Under the pieces are notes generated by a model. It saw only the letters and a program-made list of their open reading frames with translations. It had not been told where the DNA came from and did no database searches. The translations under genes and the position numbers were made by a program. This document shows, piece after piece, positions 13,763 through 26,774 of a stretch of DNA of 64,000 bases; positions within the stretch are counted from its first letter, which is position 1, and each line of letters begins with the position of its first letter. This DNA is from Odiellus spinosus (Eukaryota > Arthropoda > Arachnida > Opiliones > Phalangiidae): assembly GCA_963920705.1 (NCBI GenBank), contig OY987231.1:20747024-20811023 (forward strand), written 5' to 3'.

Positions 13763-14438
13763 GTCGGAAATATTACTCTTTCTGAAATGCCTTATTAGAG
13801 GAAAAGATATTCTTGTCCCTCTAATACCGAGTGCCTAAAATGTTTTCATAATAAAAATTAAATAATTTTTATATCTTTCAACTTTGCTTTTCAATTTTTG
13901 GGGAAATTTTACGGGATGTTTTGACTCGTTATAAATATAGAATTGGTTCCTGATATTGGGCCACCCACCGAATAAATATTAATCACGTAAACTTACATAT
14001 ATTTTGGGTTTCTTGGCGATGGCGTCAGCCAACCTATCCATATACGAGTCCCTAGTTAATGTTCTAAAATTGAAATGTCGAGGCTTTAAGGTCCGGGACT
14101 GACGAATAATATTCTCCTTACATTACGTTTTTTACAACTTTAGTAAAACCCTCGAATCTCAGTAAGAACTTCATTGGTTTAGACGCATCTAAATCATGAA
14201 ATTTTCAGGTTAATTCTTTTATAATTTAAAACAAATATTAGTTTATATTCCTTCTATAAGCGCGCCACGTATTTACAAATAAGTACAATATAACTTAAAA
14301 AATTGTACGACGGATGAGTTTTTATGAGCGTCAGTTCGATGAATTTTTTTTAAGAATATATCGTCATTAATATAATCTGAAAAATATACCATAAATTTAA
14401 AAAATCAAGCTTATTAATTAAAATTTCAGAATGATTTT
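13763..14438. other. Convergent intergenic interval
   Basis: AT-rich DNA between the stop of the hAT-derived gene (+) and the stop of the calpain (-). About 13979-14087 on the minus strand is open (ending DAIAKKPKIYVSLRD then stop) and has acceptor-like sequence before it, but its phase does not fit the last calpain exon. I leave it out of the gene. Confidence 0.5.
13850..13855 (+). terminator. Poly(A) signal AATAAA of the hAT-derived gene
   Basis: AATAAA lies 88 nt beyond the TAA at 13760-13762, a normal spacing for a short animal 3' UTR. Confidence 0.5.
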
Positions 14439-17400
14439 TTATAAATGACAAACCTCTTCTAAGGATAGCCTATTTTCTTTCATCTTCTTTTCAGCCGCTC
14501 GGTACCTTTCTGCAAAAATAAAGATTCGCGCGAATGTGTCAAAGATATGAAAACCAACGAACGTCTCTTACACCTGTTTAGATTCTCACCATGGGCGAGG
14601 TTTAGTTTCACCAGGGCCAAAAAGAAATCCTCCATTTTAATACTGCTGTTCTTTACGTAACGTATAACGATACACTCAAGAACTTTGTTGCTCGTACCAA
14701 TTCCTGTCAAAATGAGATTTATATAGCTAGATGTGATTTAAAAAAACAACGTTTTTCAGTTTTCATCCAGATTATAACATTATAAGCTTATTCTGGGAAC
14801 TATAATTAGCTTTTGCTTTTACCAAAAAACAAATTGAAGGTGAGTGAGCAATAAAATTGTCGTATTAAATAACCGTAGCTAAAATATAACCAGAAGCCGA
14901 TGAAACCCTCCTTTGAAGTCTACTACTCCAATGTTCCATATAGCGCTACTCTCTCTATGGGTAAAATTCCCAATTTTACGAGTTATAAGGGGTCCTACTT
15001 CATCCCCCCTGTCTACGGAAAATTGGAAATTCTCTCTCTCCACAAACGACGACGTTTTTTGGACGAACTCCAAGGCTGCTAGAGATATTCGTTCGACGAA
15101 CTCCCGCTCCGAAAACATATACCGTTAGGAGGCGTACGAATCGCGCCTTTTGAGAATAACCCATACAGAGAGGGGTAGACAAGACCCGGGAGTAATAGAC
15201 TTCAAAGGAGGGTTTCATCGGCTTCTGATATAACCTATGATTTGATTACCTGCGTCCCAAAATAGCGACCGTAAATGATAACTGCTAGTTTTTCCACTGT
15301 GAGCCTGGTCGTATTTTATAAATATAGTCTAAAAAATAAAAATGTATAATTAATAGTGCCGGTTTCACTATAATGAATTGCAACCTTGGAAGGAATTTAA
15401 ATTACGATTGAAAAATCGTTTTCCCAATTGGTTGTTACGTCCCTTTCAAGGTGTTAATTCAGTATGAATTCAACTCATACCTTCCACCTTTGTAATATCG
15501 TCATTAGAGCCTGAAGATCATGAGCGGTGATTCTACCCGCAATGCTAGGCTAAAAAGTTCTGAGTTAAGGACTATCAAATTTTAAAAAGTGAAGTGTTAA
15601 TTAAGAGAACTTCGTGTCTAAAGGAAATTGATTAAAGAACTTCCCTGGGAGTGATTTTAATAGACTTCTGTTACAATCATGGGTGAAAACAAACACGTGT
15701 ATTGTATAAGCGTATCAGAACTTGCTTATACGCGATACCAGGGTTATCCACGCAATCAAGCCATAAAAGCGGGGCCCCGAGGGACCACTGCTATTTTTCT
15801 CATTTCCTGTCCTGTGCACACACCAGCTGGCATCACGGGACTAATTCAAGATACGGACAGGGTCACCCGGACTCGAGGGATCACACACTTGCTATTTTTG
15901 TGTAGGGGATTTCAGGATTTTGGAGAGATTTTGAGATTTCAAAAGCTATTTTTGTCAGAGATTTTGAGATTTCAAAGCTAAATCACCGATTAAAGTAAAA
16001 GGATACATCTTTCAACATAAGCAAACATCGTGACAGTTCAAACGTTGGCTTTTCAGAAAGAATTTTTAATTCTGATAATAAAGTAGAAAAAAGGTCAAAT
16101 TTAGAATAAATTAAAAACTAAATTATAAAACTCACGTCTCCAACACATCTTCAAGACCTTTTGCAACAATCTCGCGTCCAATTCGGCGGGAATATGGAAC
16201 GGATCAGGAGAGGAACATACCTAAAGAGAAAAATACAAAGCTATTATTAAAAATAAAAATGAAAAATAAAAAAATGGAATTTACAGGTCAAAATTAAATA
16301 TTATTCAATAACTTAGAGAGATAATGGAACCTGAAGTAAAACAACTGATTTTCTATCGATTACTAATCGTTTAAATAAGCTTAATCCATTATTAAAAAAA
16401 TTTCAATCTTATATTAACAGAGATCCACGAAGTTTGATATCTTGAAGTTAACGAGTCGCTTTCGAATCACAGGAGACAGTGAAACGTTAAAAACTAGGTT
16501 CATAAAATTAATTTCAAGCTTAATAATTGATTGTAATTAATTTTTAATTGTGGGTTAGGCCTAAAGATAAGGAATCGATGTAAAATAAAATATTATCAGG
16601 CTGCATTTTCCCCTTAAAGGGAGGATGCAACCTAACAACAAGTGATTTTTTATCGATTCCTTATTGTTTAAATAGGCCTAATAAACTATTTAAAAAAATT
16701 ACAAACAAATAATAAACTAGAAATAAATTTAAAACTTACCCTGAAAATAGGCTTAGTGGAATTCATGGAGCTCCTGATTTCCTCGCGTGTAAGGTCTAGC
16801 GACCAATCGCACGCGACGTAAGTCTCGTGGAGATCTCGCGTGAACGACGGGCCTTTGCTCATTGGTCGCTAGACCTTACAAGGACGCAATTCAGGATCTC
16901 CATGAATCCCCCTAAGCCTATTTTCCGAGTAAGTTTTATATTTATTTCTAGTTTAATATTTGTTTTGTAAACTTTTTATCGGTGGATTAGGCCTATTTAA
17001 ACGATAAGGAATCGATAAAAAATCACTTGTAATTAGGTTGCATTCTCCCTTTAACTAAAATAGGTACGTTAAATAATTGAATTATTAAGTATTTCGAGAC
17101 CGAAAATTATCGACTAATTATATTCAACAGTCCCAAAATATTCAGTCTTTAAAATAATTCGTTCAAATTAAGGTTAAAGAAGTAACGAGGTAGTTAATTA
17201 GGAATTTATCCATGTAATTAGCTCTGCCAATCCTTGAAGGGAATTTAAGAACAAAAAAAAAAATAAAATCCTTCTTTAATTACCTTCTGAAGAATCTTCG
17301 ATAGAACGAAACGAGTATTCTGAAATGAGAAATAAAAATATTTACTAAAGGCTCCTAATTAAAATCAAAGATACGGATAATTAAAAGATTTAAAAGATAG

Positions 17401-20400
17401 GTTACTTTTACATTTAATGTTCCAACGTCTCCATTCCTGACATATATGACGTCCTGAAAAAGCGAATTGTCCTCATTCACTTCCCTGTAAGTGTAAGGTA
17501 AATATTAATTCTAGTCTTAAAGTGAGGCTGTAGAGTAGCATTTTCGGAAAGATCATTAAAAAATTATTCTAAATATATATATTTATATAATATATAAATA
17601 TATTTCCCCAACAGTAAAAATATTTTTTTTAGAAATTTTTAAAATATACATTCCCTTCAATAATACGTCATTACTATTGGCGCGTGGCTACTGTAAAGAT
17701 TGCAGTTTATTCTCGCGCTTTTTGGCACGTGATAAGGGCGCTTTCGCGCCGTTTTTTTCGTAAAAGTACTTAATCTAGAAACTCTTAACTTTCGTATGAA
17801 AATTATCATTAATTTACGTCCCATATATCGGAATAAAAATTACCTATATATTTTGGACATTCTCATTTTGAAGTTTCTTAAGAACGCGTCAACCCATTAA
17901 GTATATAATTTTAAATATGAAGTTTTAATAAAATTCGAAGAAAAATTGTGTCAGCCTCACTTTAAATTCTACTTAAACTGAATACATTTAAATCTTAGAG
18001 CCGGTTCATTATTTTACGCGTAATGATATTGAAATTCATTATCAAGTTGGATTTACGATCCAAATAAATATATAGTGAAAATCTGATTTTGAGAGACGCG
18101 TCCGGTTAATAATATAAAATCTAAAGAGAGGGTGAAGAGGAAAATTAAGTGATTTTACGTCGACTCTATAACTAAAAATAAGACTGGTTTGCTTATTTAA
18201 ACATACAGGAAATGCTAAGATTTTGGTATTCAATTAAAAGGAGAACATCTGACGAATCAAAAGACTTTCCATCTTTGATTTCATAAATACCCGCGTCGCG
18301 CTGTTATACGCACGAATGTGCGCCTGAAAATAATCAAGAACGAGATTTAGCGCGGTTCAAAGAGTTTTGCCATCACACTTATCGTGGGGATTTACCTAAG
18401 CCAAAGATTGGGCGGGTTTTGATTAGTCGGAGGTCTTCCTTTGGACTGTATATCAAAATAAGATCAAATTTTTTTTCTCAGTTTGCCTAATAGCAGAATC
18501 CGATGAAACCCTCCTTTGAAGTCTACTACTCCAATGTTCCATATAGCGCTCCTCTCTGTATGGGTAAAATTCCCAATTTTACGAGTTAGATGGGGTCCTA
18601 CTTTATCCCCCCTGTCTACGGAAAATTGGAAATTCTCTCTCTCCACAAACGACGACGTTTTTTGGACGAACTCCAAGGCTGCTAGAGATATTCGCTCGAC
18701 GAGCTCCCGCTCCGAAAACATCTACCGTTAGGAGGCGTACGAATCGCGCCTTTTGAGAATAACCCATACAGAGAGGGGTAGACAAGACCCGGGAGTAATA
18801 GACTTCAAAGGAAGGTTTCATCGGCTTCTGCTAATAGCGTTACGCGTCTGGGTGTTAATTACTTTTCTGGAATAAGTTATGACCTTCTGCAACGAATAAG
18901 TAATTGACGCTTACCATATTTTGCATTGTTCGTCTATCAATATCCTTAGTAAGAATACAGTCTCGCAATTGGCGTCTTTCGTACAAGGAAGAACAACGTA
19001 GTCTCCGGGTGGTAGGGTGAAAAAAGTTACCGTTTCACGCGATGGAGTGAAAACTGTCAAGTCTAACGGTTGATTTGACGTAATAAATTCCAAAGATAGT
19101 CTGGATGTACTCGGAGGAACCTATTTTAAGAAATTAATAAGCCATCATCAATTGAGTCATGGACCATCGAGGGAAAGATGATTATTTGACTCGAGGTTTA
19201 ATCTTACTTCGTAAATAATAAATCCAATTGGAAAGAGCTGTGATTTTTTGTTATTGGGTTGATTGGTGTATTGCTGAGTCACTGCTATAACCATGTGGCA
19301 TTTCTTGGCACTGCTCTTTGGTATGTGAATATGAAATTGCGGATTCGAAGGTACAGATTCTAACGACGACAAATACGACTTAATATCTTAATAATCCAGG
19401 GTCTTACAAGTAAATCCTACCAGGATTTTTCGGCCCGCCACCCGCGTTATAACCCCTCCGAAATCTTCTCTTGGCCAAAACTGCCCTCCAAGGCCTTTTG
19501 TTATGCAAAGCGGGTTCCCTAGTCCAATCATCCGGGCCAATATGCAAGAGATCGAGGTGCGTGAAACTTTTCATAAAATCGTCGAAGGACATCCTTAACC
19601 GATTCGAAATGAATCATAAAATTATTCCACAGACAAAAATCCGGAAACGTTAAAGGGGAAAACTATCTTAAGGTCATTAACTCTCGGATTCGAGAAAGGA
19701 AATTCTCGATTGAATTACACTTTTCATTAATTATTAAATTAGAATGGTATGCAAATGTAGCTCTTAATTACTAAAAAGGGAAAAGTCTGAAAATAATTAA
19801 TATTATTTTTTTCCCGTACCAAAACTCTCCTTCGTTCCGTACTCTTAAATTTAGAAGGTCTTTGTCTCGGCGAGGCAGGGAGTCCCACTCCCAAGATCTC
19901 TCGCTCCAAGCTCCATTCCATTCGCCTTTACCAGCTGGATTTCTCAGACGAATAAGGGGAATCTCTCCGAACCGGTTCCGTACCTTAATTGGTTGGAAAA
20001 TGATAAAATAATAATATTACAAGATGGACAAGCCCATAGGATAGCCACACCTTTAACGATTGAAAAACTACTCATTCCCTATGTCAAGTAATTATACGCG
20101 ATTACTTGAGTTTCGTCTTTTCTAAAACAACGGCAACGCCGCAATGAATATAATACCTACACCCCACCCCAGGGGAGTTGTACCTAAAAAGGTAATAAAA
20201 ATATCTCGAAACATTGTAGGAAGACCAGGATTCACCAAAACACGAAAAAAAAAAAACAATCGAGTCATTGATAAATAAGGAAGATGGTTGAAAAAGAAAA
20301 AACCGGTACTCGCTCGCTTTTACGACGGCACGTATAGCCTAAGTAAAGATTAAAGAGTGAAAATATCTCTTCTCCCGTATGAAAGGCCAGACGTATTAGC

Positions 20401-23400
20401 CTAATCCACGAAGCATTAGCTAAATAGCTTTGAAAGTGGCCTTACTTATAGAGAGGTTAAAAACAATTTCCACGGTCTAAGGTACGTTGAAATTGGAACG
20501 AAGTTTAACTTACCCAAGCTAATCCCGTAATGCTGTAAGCGTGCCTCGTTAGCAACCCGTTAGGCAGACGCGTGGTTTTCTTGTTCTCCTGTTTTGGGAA
20601 ACAAAGAAAGCGTTTTGTTTTGTTATAAAAGACGACTATAATCGTTCGAAACAAAAGGATCTCGTTGTTTGTCGATGTTTAAAGGCTTAAAACGGGACTT
20701 ACGTGAACGATTCCCGCCGCCAAGAGGGTGGAGCTCGGCACAGCGCTGTTTATCATCTGGAACAACACGTGGTGGTCGTGCTTTGGGAGATGAAAACTTT
20801 GAGCAATTCCCCCGGTTAAGTCTTGACATGCTCGAGCCACGCTACCTTTCTCGAGCATGTGATAACCACCGTATAGTCTGCCCGGGAAAGAAAGAAAAAA
20901 AAAAATGATATTCAAGTTAAAATGACAAATAAATGACCGCGAAGTCCAACGAATAGACTGAAATTAACATGTTTCAAAAGTCAAATAAATAGTATCAAGT
21001 AAACTCGAAGTAAACACGTTTCAAAAGTCAGCATTAGCCTGACTTTGACGACAAGTGAGGCAACTAACAAGTCGTGTGTTTCAATGTAATCAAACTTTCT
21101 AAACTGAATGTTGCTACAGAAATATAATATGAAAATTTATAGTCCAGGACCTACAAGAAAATACGGTTTCTAGGTATACGTTACTGGATCATATTACCAA
21201 ATAACTTTGGGTTTCTGCCGAGCTTAGGGTATTTATTGTTCACACTTGGGAAACTATTTCCCGGCAAAATATTTTTCTAAAAAAATAACATTCTATAGGT
21301 AACGCCACAAACGCCAATGGTGAAACTACGGCGAAGAGCCTTAACCCCAAAAAAAAGTCTTAAACTTTCTATATACCTCCGACTGCCTGAAAAAAATATT
21401 ACATTCTCCACGATTCGCTAGCGTCGGATAAACACTATTTGGTGGGGATTTTCGAGTTTCTTTTTCTCTTCTTAGGCACGGACCTCCTTCGAATGAAAAG
21501 AGAAAGAGTTGTTCCGGATGAAATCACAAGTTTGTTAGTGTTTTGGGTCTCCCGGGGCCAAAAGTAATTATTTGTTTTTTAAAAAAGACTTTTGTTCCAC
21601 TGAAAGAAAAACTATGTCAGTTCTCGGTCTTTCTAACAAATAAACAACGTGACGATGTCACTATTATCTTCTTACCACATAGTCCCTAGAAATTAATTTC
21701 GTTACTTATATAATAAAAATTTATACCCAGTTATTTCTAAAGTGGCGCTGTCAATTTTTTTTAGATTATATTAAATTAAAATTTTATAAACAAATTTAAT
21801 GTTTATTCGCTTGATATGTGATTAAGGCGGGAATTTCTGGATTAAATAGGCCTTTCACCAAAAATATCGCGCGAAAGAAAACGTACCACGTCCCACAACC
21901 ATCGACGACGTATAATGACGTCGGGTTTTTTGTAACCAAATATTGTAAAGTTAAACACCGTTAGATGTTTTTATATATCTGATCTACATAATATATTTTA
22001 TAGATTTTTAACAATCTTTCCGAAAAAACTATTGAAATTCCATTTGATTTTCATGAGAAAAGGACACCATCACTTTAAAAAGCTCATCAACTTTCATTTT
22101 CTAAAATATGATATTTTTGAAGATATAGATCTTTGAAATAGTTGGAATATATGTGGTTTATTATTATGACCTTTCAGGTCCAAGCAATCTCGCTTAAAAT
22201 ATCCCATACGGGAGTTAAATCTAACTTCAACAAACTAAAAGTTACTGCATATATTAAAGGGTTACTTTATGATTTGGGAATGTACTGTTTTAATATTAAG
22301 ATCGTGAAATGAGTAAGGTTGACGTAAAATCCTCTGGGGGAGGTGAAATGCGGCCTACGAGCCGAAACCAATGAAACTATTCTTTCACTTGATTCTACAT
22401 AAGAGTTGCGTATCCAATCGCCCCTGCTTTTTTTCCCCCCTTTTTTGCGAACTTCCGTTAGGAAATAAATCTTCAAATCTGGATTTTTGAAACTTTGCAC
22501 ATGACACATGGGAATAGTAAACTTCAAAGAGGTTTTCATCGGCTTCTACTATGGAATCTATGACTGATGTGACTATTGTATATCTTTCCCGAGCTTCCCT
22601 AGGGAGAGTTTTTTTTCCTTATTTTAATTATAAATGGATTGAAACGGGAACTAATTAGGCCCAAAGCTCTCCTAAAAATGTTTTTCTTAACCATGTATTA
22701 GTACTCTCGTTAATTTAATAATACTCTTAAGAAATATATGGTTATCCGACAAAAGTATTGGTTATCATGCCAAAAAATACTTTCTAATTATCCTTTTGAT
22801 GACGTGATAGTATTGTCACTAGCCAAATATTAGAACTAGGAGCATTTCGTTACGCTATATTTGCCACGCAGCGATTGATTTGAAGATTCACCACGCAAGC
22901 TTAATTTTTTATTTAAAAAAAATGATGTCACGCAGCATTGTCGTAAATATTTCAAGATCTTAGGGTTGATTTTTTATGGGAATTTATGGAATAATTTTAG
23001 AACAAATATTTAACTTAAAACTAATTTTCCCCTGCATTCACTAAGAATGTCTTTTCTATGCAATTAAAATTTTGTACAGATCTTAGCTCTATCCCTTTTA
23101 TTATGGAAATTAACAATTTACCAGAAGTTTGAAATACTTTTAAACATATGCGACGTTCTTAACGAACTCTAATTTCGAGCAATAATTTGCATATCATTTA
23201 AACTTATTTCTAAATTGACCATATAGTTTTGAAAGATTAGATCTATAAATAGTCTGAACCATCAGGTATCATTTCAGATTGACAAGGGAGTTATACACTA
23301 GTTATTTTTAAGTTCGTGTAGAGTACAACTTTTTTAACATGTTTTAAGCCGATTTAATTTCCTCCTCACAAATAATATCAGAAGCCGATGAAACCCTCCT

Positions 23401-25602
23401 TTGAAGTCTATTACTCCCGGGTCTTGTCTACCCCTCTCTGTATGGGTTAGTTTCAAAAAGGGCGATTCGTACGCCTCCTAACGGTAGATATTTTCGGAGC
23501 GGGAGTTCGTCGAGCGAATATCTCTAGCAGCCTTGGAGTTCGTCAAAAAAACGTCGTCGTTTGTGGAGAGAGAGAATTTCCAATTTTCCGTAGACAGGGG
23601 GTATGAAGTAGGACCCCTCCGATCTCTTAAAATCGTGAATTTTACCCATACAGAGAGGCGCGCGCTATATGGAACATTAGAGTAGTAGACTTCAAAGGAG
23701 GGTTTCATCGGCTTCTGATAATATTTAATAGAAAACGTTTTTTGGCCGAAGCGGGGAAATTCGTGACAATCTTAACGTGCCACTAGTGTTTTTTTTAGTC
23801 TAGATCCAAATATACCTTTATAAGCATTTGATACAGATTTTATGTAACTAAGAGGAAAGGAAACACGGTCTAGATGCGATTAGAAGTTCGACTTACTTAG
23901 CGTAGGCTTTTTCCAATAAAGCGGACCAAAACTCGTTTGGGTCCGAGGAGTGCAGACAAACGAGTCGACCTTTGAAGGAAGGCAAGCGATCGTCGATGAC
24001 CACCTCTGTCCATTCTCCGAACGTCCAAAAACGGAAACGGAAGATACCGCAATAGTCGCTGCTAAAAGTCTGATCGGGCGGAACGACTCGGTCCAGAAAC
24101 TTCGGCGTGAGAGTCAGGCAAGATATGGCAGCGAGAAGATAGTGATCGCCTGCAAAATGAAATTGATATAGAAAACAAAAATGAATAAAACTATTAAAGA
24201 ACCGCAAATCAAAAAGATTTCGCGGTACGTGAACCGATTTAAATAAGTCAATATACGTACCGTGACCACCCTGTTCAACATCAAATTTGGTCGTATCGGT
24301 CGAAATAAACTTAGGACGACTGCTAAGTTCCTGCAAATAACATTTTTATATTTTTAAATTAATTGTTGGTATAAATATCCAACAACCTTTGGAATTTTCA
24401 ACGGTGTATAAATGATTAAATAGACTTTGGCGCAACTAATGTTTTTATACATTACTTTTTTAGCAGCTTTAAGATATAGTTTAAATTTAATTTTTTAACA
24501 GAGAAGTAACATTAACGATCGACTAAAGAAGACCTTGATCGGCTTTAATCGTCTTGTAAATAATGTTTCTTGTTAAATACCATGTCGTTTTCTCTGTGAA
24601 TAAACTACATCGGTCCTCAGAAACATGTTATTTGTGTTGGAATTGGAGATATATGTCTAAAACCAGTAGTAAAGCTTACCAAAAGTTTCTAGATTACAAT
24701 ACTTTAAAGGTTTTTAAATTCGTATGATTCTTACAGTTGCAATAAATTCCTCAATCTTAAGGATATTCATTAAAGTATACATGAAATATTTTAATACCAG
24801 TTAAGTGCCATTAATTTGTTTCACTTTTTCACACACTTGTTGTTTATGTTTAAAAACAAGTTAAATCTAGAAAATCCTGTATTGATTATAAATACCCTGC
24901 ACTAAAACAAAATCTATATGAGCTTTCTAAATTCAACCTCAAATATTGTGGCGGCCGGCGCCGGTATTTCCGTAAAATATAACCGCCGATTTATATCAGT
25001 TGACCATCAGCAATCAATTGCACCTTCCAAAAAAAATCAACAGTTTAAATCGCGCGAAGATAAAACGGAGTCGCTTGAGGAAAATATATTTCTCAATATA
25101 AGCCCTAGCAGATTTAACTTTGAAAAAGAAAAAGTTCAAGAAACTCGAAAGTTTTGAAGAAAGTCAAGGACAGGGGAAGGGGATTAATTACTTATCTAAC
25201 TGAAAAGTTTTTCCGACTTGTTTCAAAGTGTGATTAAAATGATAAGATGATTACGAATTACAAAAACGTATGATATAAAATATTAAATACCTATAAACCC
25301 CCCGAAGGACTTACGTGAGGTCTCATCCATACTACTGGAACCGACGTCTTCTGTTTGATACCGAAACAAAGTCGATTTCCTGGTAAAAATTCCAAATCCT
25401 CGAATAGCAATCCGCGTTCGCGACACAATCTTTTCAAATAAAAATAATTCAAATGTCCTTTGGCTCCTTGGCTCAATCGGCCATCACTAATCTCCGAAGA
25501 GATTGACTGCGAGAATCCCGATCTTTCTTCTACGGCCGTATGGTCGGGCGTAATCGTATTCGGTCGACCAATTGTACTGGCGTAGGGTCGTGACCTCGGC
25601 AT
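14439..25602 (-). CDS. Calpain with PEF domain, catalytic Cys replaced by His (probable pseudoprotease)
   Basis: Exons 5'->3' on the minus strand: 25602-25315, 24330-24261, 24149-23897, 20877-20703, 20588-20514, 19983-19820, 19593-19421, 19386-19208, 19120-18915, 17484-17412, 17319-17284, 16220-16136, 16071-16007, 15549-15481, 15328-15250, 14703-14590, 14509-14439. All junctions are GT-AG and phases close: 2175 nt, 724 residues plus stop, the usual length of a classical calpain. The ATG at 25602 is the first after an in-frame stop. Domains: CysPc about 60-345 ([30 protein letters not shown]), C2-like domain III about 360-530 ([18 protein letters not shown]), then a linker and penta-EF-hand about 565-724. 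The active-site motif GDCW reads GDHY (His122). His278 (RHAYSITG) and Asn302 (RNPAG) remain, though the usual Trp after RNP is Ala. EF loops D-P-S-I-A-G and D-Q-A-H-S-G-K are weak calcium binders. It is likely a cytosolic scaffold or competitor without protease activity. The last exon is the least certain. Confidence 0.88.
14891..15227 (+). mobile_element. Foldback MITE family B, copy 1 (calpain intron 15)
   Basis: TIR CAGAAGCCGATGAAACCCTC at the left end and its complement at the right end. 337 bp, flanked on both sides by the 7-bp duplication ATATAAC. The inner arms also pair (both carry CTCTCTGTATGGGTAA-type sequence), so the element folds on itself. Confidence 0.93.
15550..16006. repeat. 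Calpain intron 13 with a degenerate tandem duplication
   Basis: A G+C-rich patch at about 15690-15920 contains two related segments, each with GAGGGA(T/C)CAC followed by TGCTATTTTT, about 120 bp apart. Two AGAGATTTTGAGATTTCAAA(A)GC copies follow at about 15931-15980. The open frame on the plus strand here (15679-15981) comes from these repeats and shows no protein signature. Confidence 0.45.
16313..16617. mobile_element. TTAA MITE family D, copy (calpain intron 11)
   Basis: The left end is a decayed version of the family TIR (GAGAGATAATGGAACCTG...ACTGATTTTCTATCGATTAC). The right end (GGAATCGATGTAAAATA...CTGCATTTTCCCC) stops at the TTAA at 16614-16617, which is also the left target site of the next copy. 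Confidence 0.6.
16614..17054. mobile_element. TTAA foldback MITE family D, copy (calpain intron 11)
   Basis: Starts TTAA|AGGGAGGATGCAACC and ends GGTTGCATTCTCCCT|TTAA. The arms pair over more than 150 bp (ATCGATTCC, ATAGGCTTA and GGTCTAGCGACCAAT recur inverted). TTAA target duplications suggest a piggyBac-type transposase acted in trans. Confidence 0.85.
17517..17965. mobile_element. TTAA MITE family A, copy (calpain intron 9)
   Basis: TTAA|AGTGAGGCTGT at the left and ACAGCCTCACT|TTAA-type end at the right (TCAGCCTCACT). 449 bp including both TTAA. Noncoding. Confidence 0.88.
18122..18493. mobile_element. TTAA MITE family D, divergent copy (calpain intron 9)
   Basis: The left end GAGAGGGTGAAGAGGAAAAT resembles the copy at 33924-34317. 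The interior shares ATTCAATTAAAAGGAGAAC and GGGGATTT...GATTAGTCGGAGGT with that copy. Family B copy 2 sits at its right end. Confidence 0.6.
18494..18830 (+). mobile_element. Foldback MITE family B, copy 2 (calpain intron 9)
   Basis: 337 bp with family TIRs (one mismatch on the left, CAGAATCC), flanked by the perfect 7-bp duplication CTAATAG. Confidence 0.93.
21737..22078. mobile_element. TTAA MITE family A, decayed copy (calpain intron 3)
   Basis: Left end CTAA|AGTGGCGCTGTCA, right end ATCACT|TTAA. The interior shares the family segment with CGCGCGAAAG and the GACGACGTATAATGACGTC-like stretch. 342 bp. Confidence 0.65.
22508..22548. mobile_element. Family B relict, right end only
   Basis: TAAACTTCAAAGAGG followed by TTTTCATCGGCTTCT matches the right terminus of family B with a few changes. 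No matching left end was found upstream. Confidence 0.5.
23379..23717 (-). mobile_element. Foldback MITE family B, copy 3 (calpain intron 3)
   Basis: 339 bp in the opposite orientation to copies 1 and 2, with family TIRs and the perfect 7-bp duplication ATAATAT on both sides. Confidence 0.93.
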
Positions 25603-26774
25603 GATGACCTTCTTGAGTATCCACCGACACTAACATGGCACTTTCATCAACAACGCGTAGACGCTAATTCCTTCCGGCACGTTTCCATAGTCCTAAGATA
25701 TCAAATCCTTCAGCTATACACACGAACGAAACTGCGAAAAGAAATAAAGGCGTTCCTTTTTAGTATCGTACAAAAGGTGTTTTTAAATTAGGCAACAATA
25801 GGTCCTAAGGTATGCCTTTGTTTTAATCTAATGAAGCGATAAATGTCGAAATTAAAATTCGCGAAAGGTCGCTTCCTGAGCACTTTGAGAATGCCTTAAA
25901 ATAATATAAGATTTTTTAAACCTACACTGAGACGTGGATTTAATATTCACCCATGATTTTACGTCGCATTAATTCTAACAGCGAGATCAAAGTCAAATCG
26001 TGACTTGACTTTAAAATATGGTTAATTAAATGTCGGATGTTTTTTTTAACTAATTATAGACCGATATTTTTTACAAAAACTGCATGAGCAAAAGAAACAT
26101 GAATGTGTTGGGTTTTTAGCAAAATATTATTATCTCTTGTCGTGCATAGTCGACCTTAAGACGCTCGGAAAATTGTAATTTAGCCAAGCCCCCCATCGAT
26201 TTGACCTTAAAAATATGATTGCATTAACGTCACGTGAGACAGCTAGATAATGGGTACTGTGTTAAGATTGACCCTTTTCGAGCCAAAATGTTGCCGCAGT
26301 CATTCGGGATGGAAAGGGAGAATAATCAGGGCCTTGCTATTAAGGTGCATTATTATAAACTTCACTCCAAAATAAGGAGTCATATTTTTTATGTAAATGA
26401 ACTTAAAGAATGCTCAAAAGATTCCTTAAAGTACTCATGACCTTTATCAAAACAAATATTGCTTAAATTAATCATTGACGCACATGTGGGCTCGCTATTT
26501 TTATACAGATTCTAATCTAAATTTCACTTTAAAACACGAATTTTTTCGAGATGAGTGAAATTCCAAATTAAAACAGGTTTATGAAAGCTAGGAGGGTAAG
26601 TGAGAATGGCTGATACTCTTCGCCGATTCACGGGGCAGTTATAGAAGGCCATTAAAAAGCTGCTCCCCAAATTTTTTCTATCATTTAGAAGTATTTGGTA
26701 AAGGTTCGTTCTTTTTCACCGCTATAGTTTTTCTACCGCGTTATATCTCCCCTCTAGCCCTCGAACTATCAAAG
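25603..26774. other. Upstream of the calpain, no gene recognised
   Basis: AT-rich DNA 5' of the calpain start codon at 25602; the promoter must lie here. The open frame at 26234-26440 shows no recognisable features. Confidence 0.4.

Noticed and set aside
13979-14087. Candidate extra 3' exon of the calpain
   Set aside because: It is open and has acceptor-like sequence, but its required phase does not match the preceding exon, and the stop at 14439-14441 already gives a normal-length PEF domain.
14879-15218. 60-79-codon frames recurring in each family B MITE
   Set aside because: They occur in several frames and on both strands of a foldback element and simply reflect the young age and lack of stops in a 337-bp sequence. 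They have no protein features.
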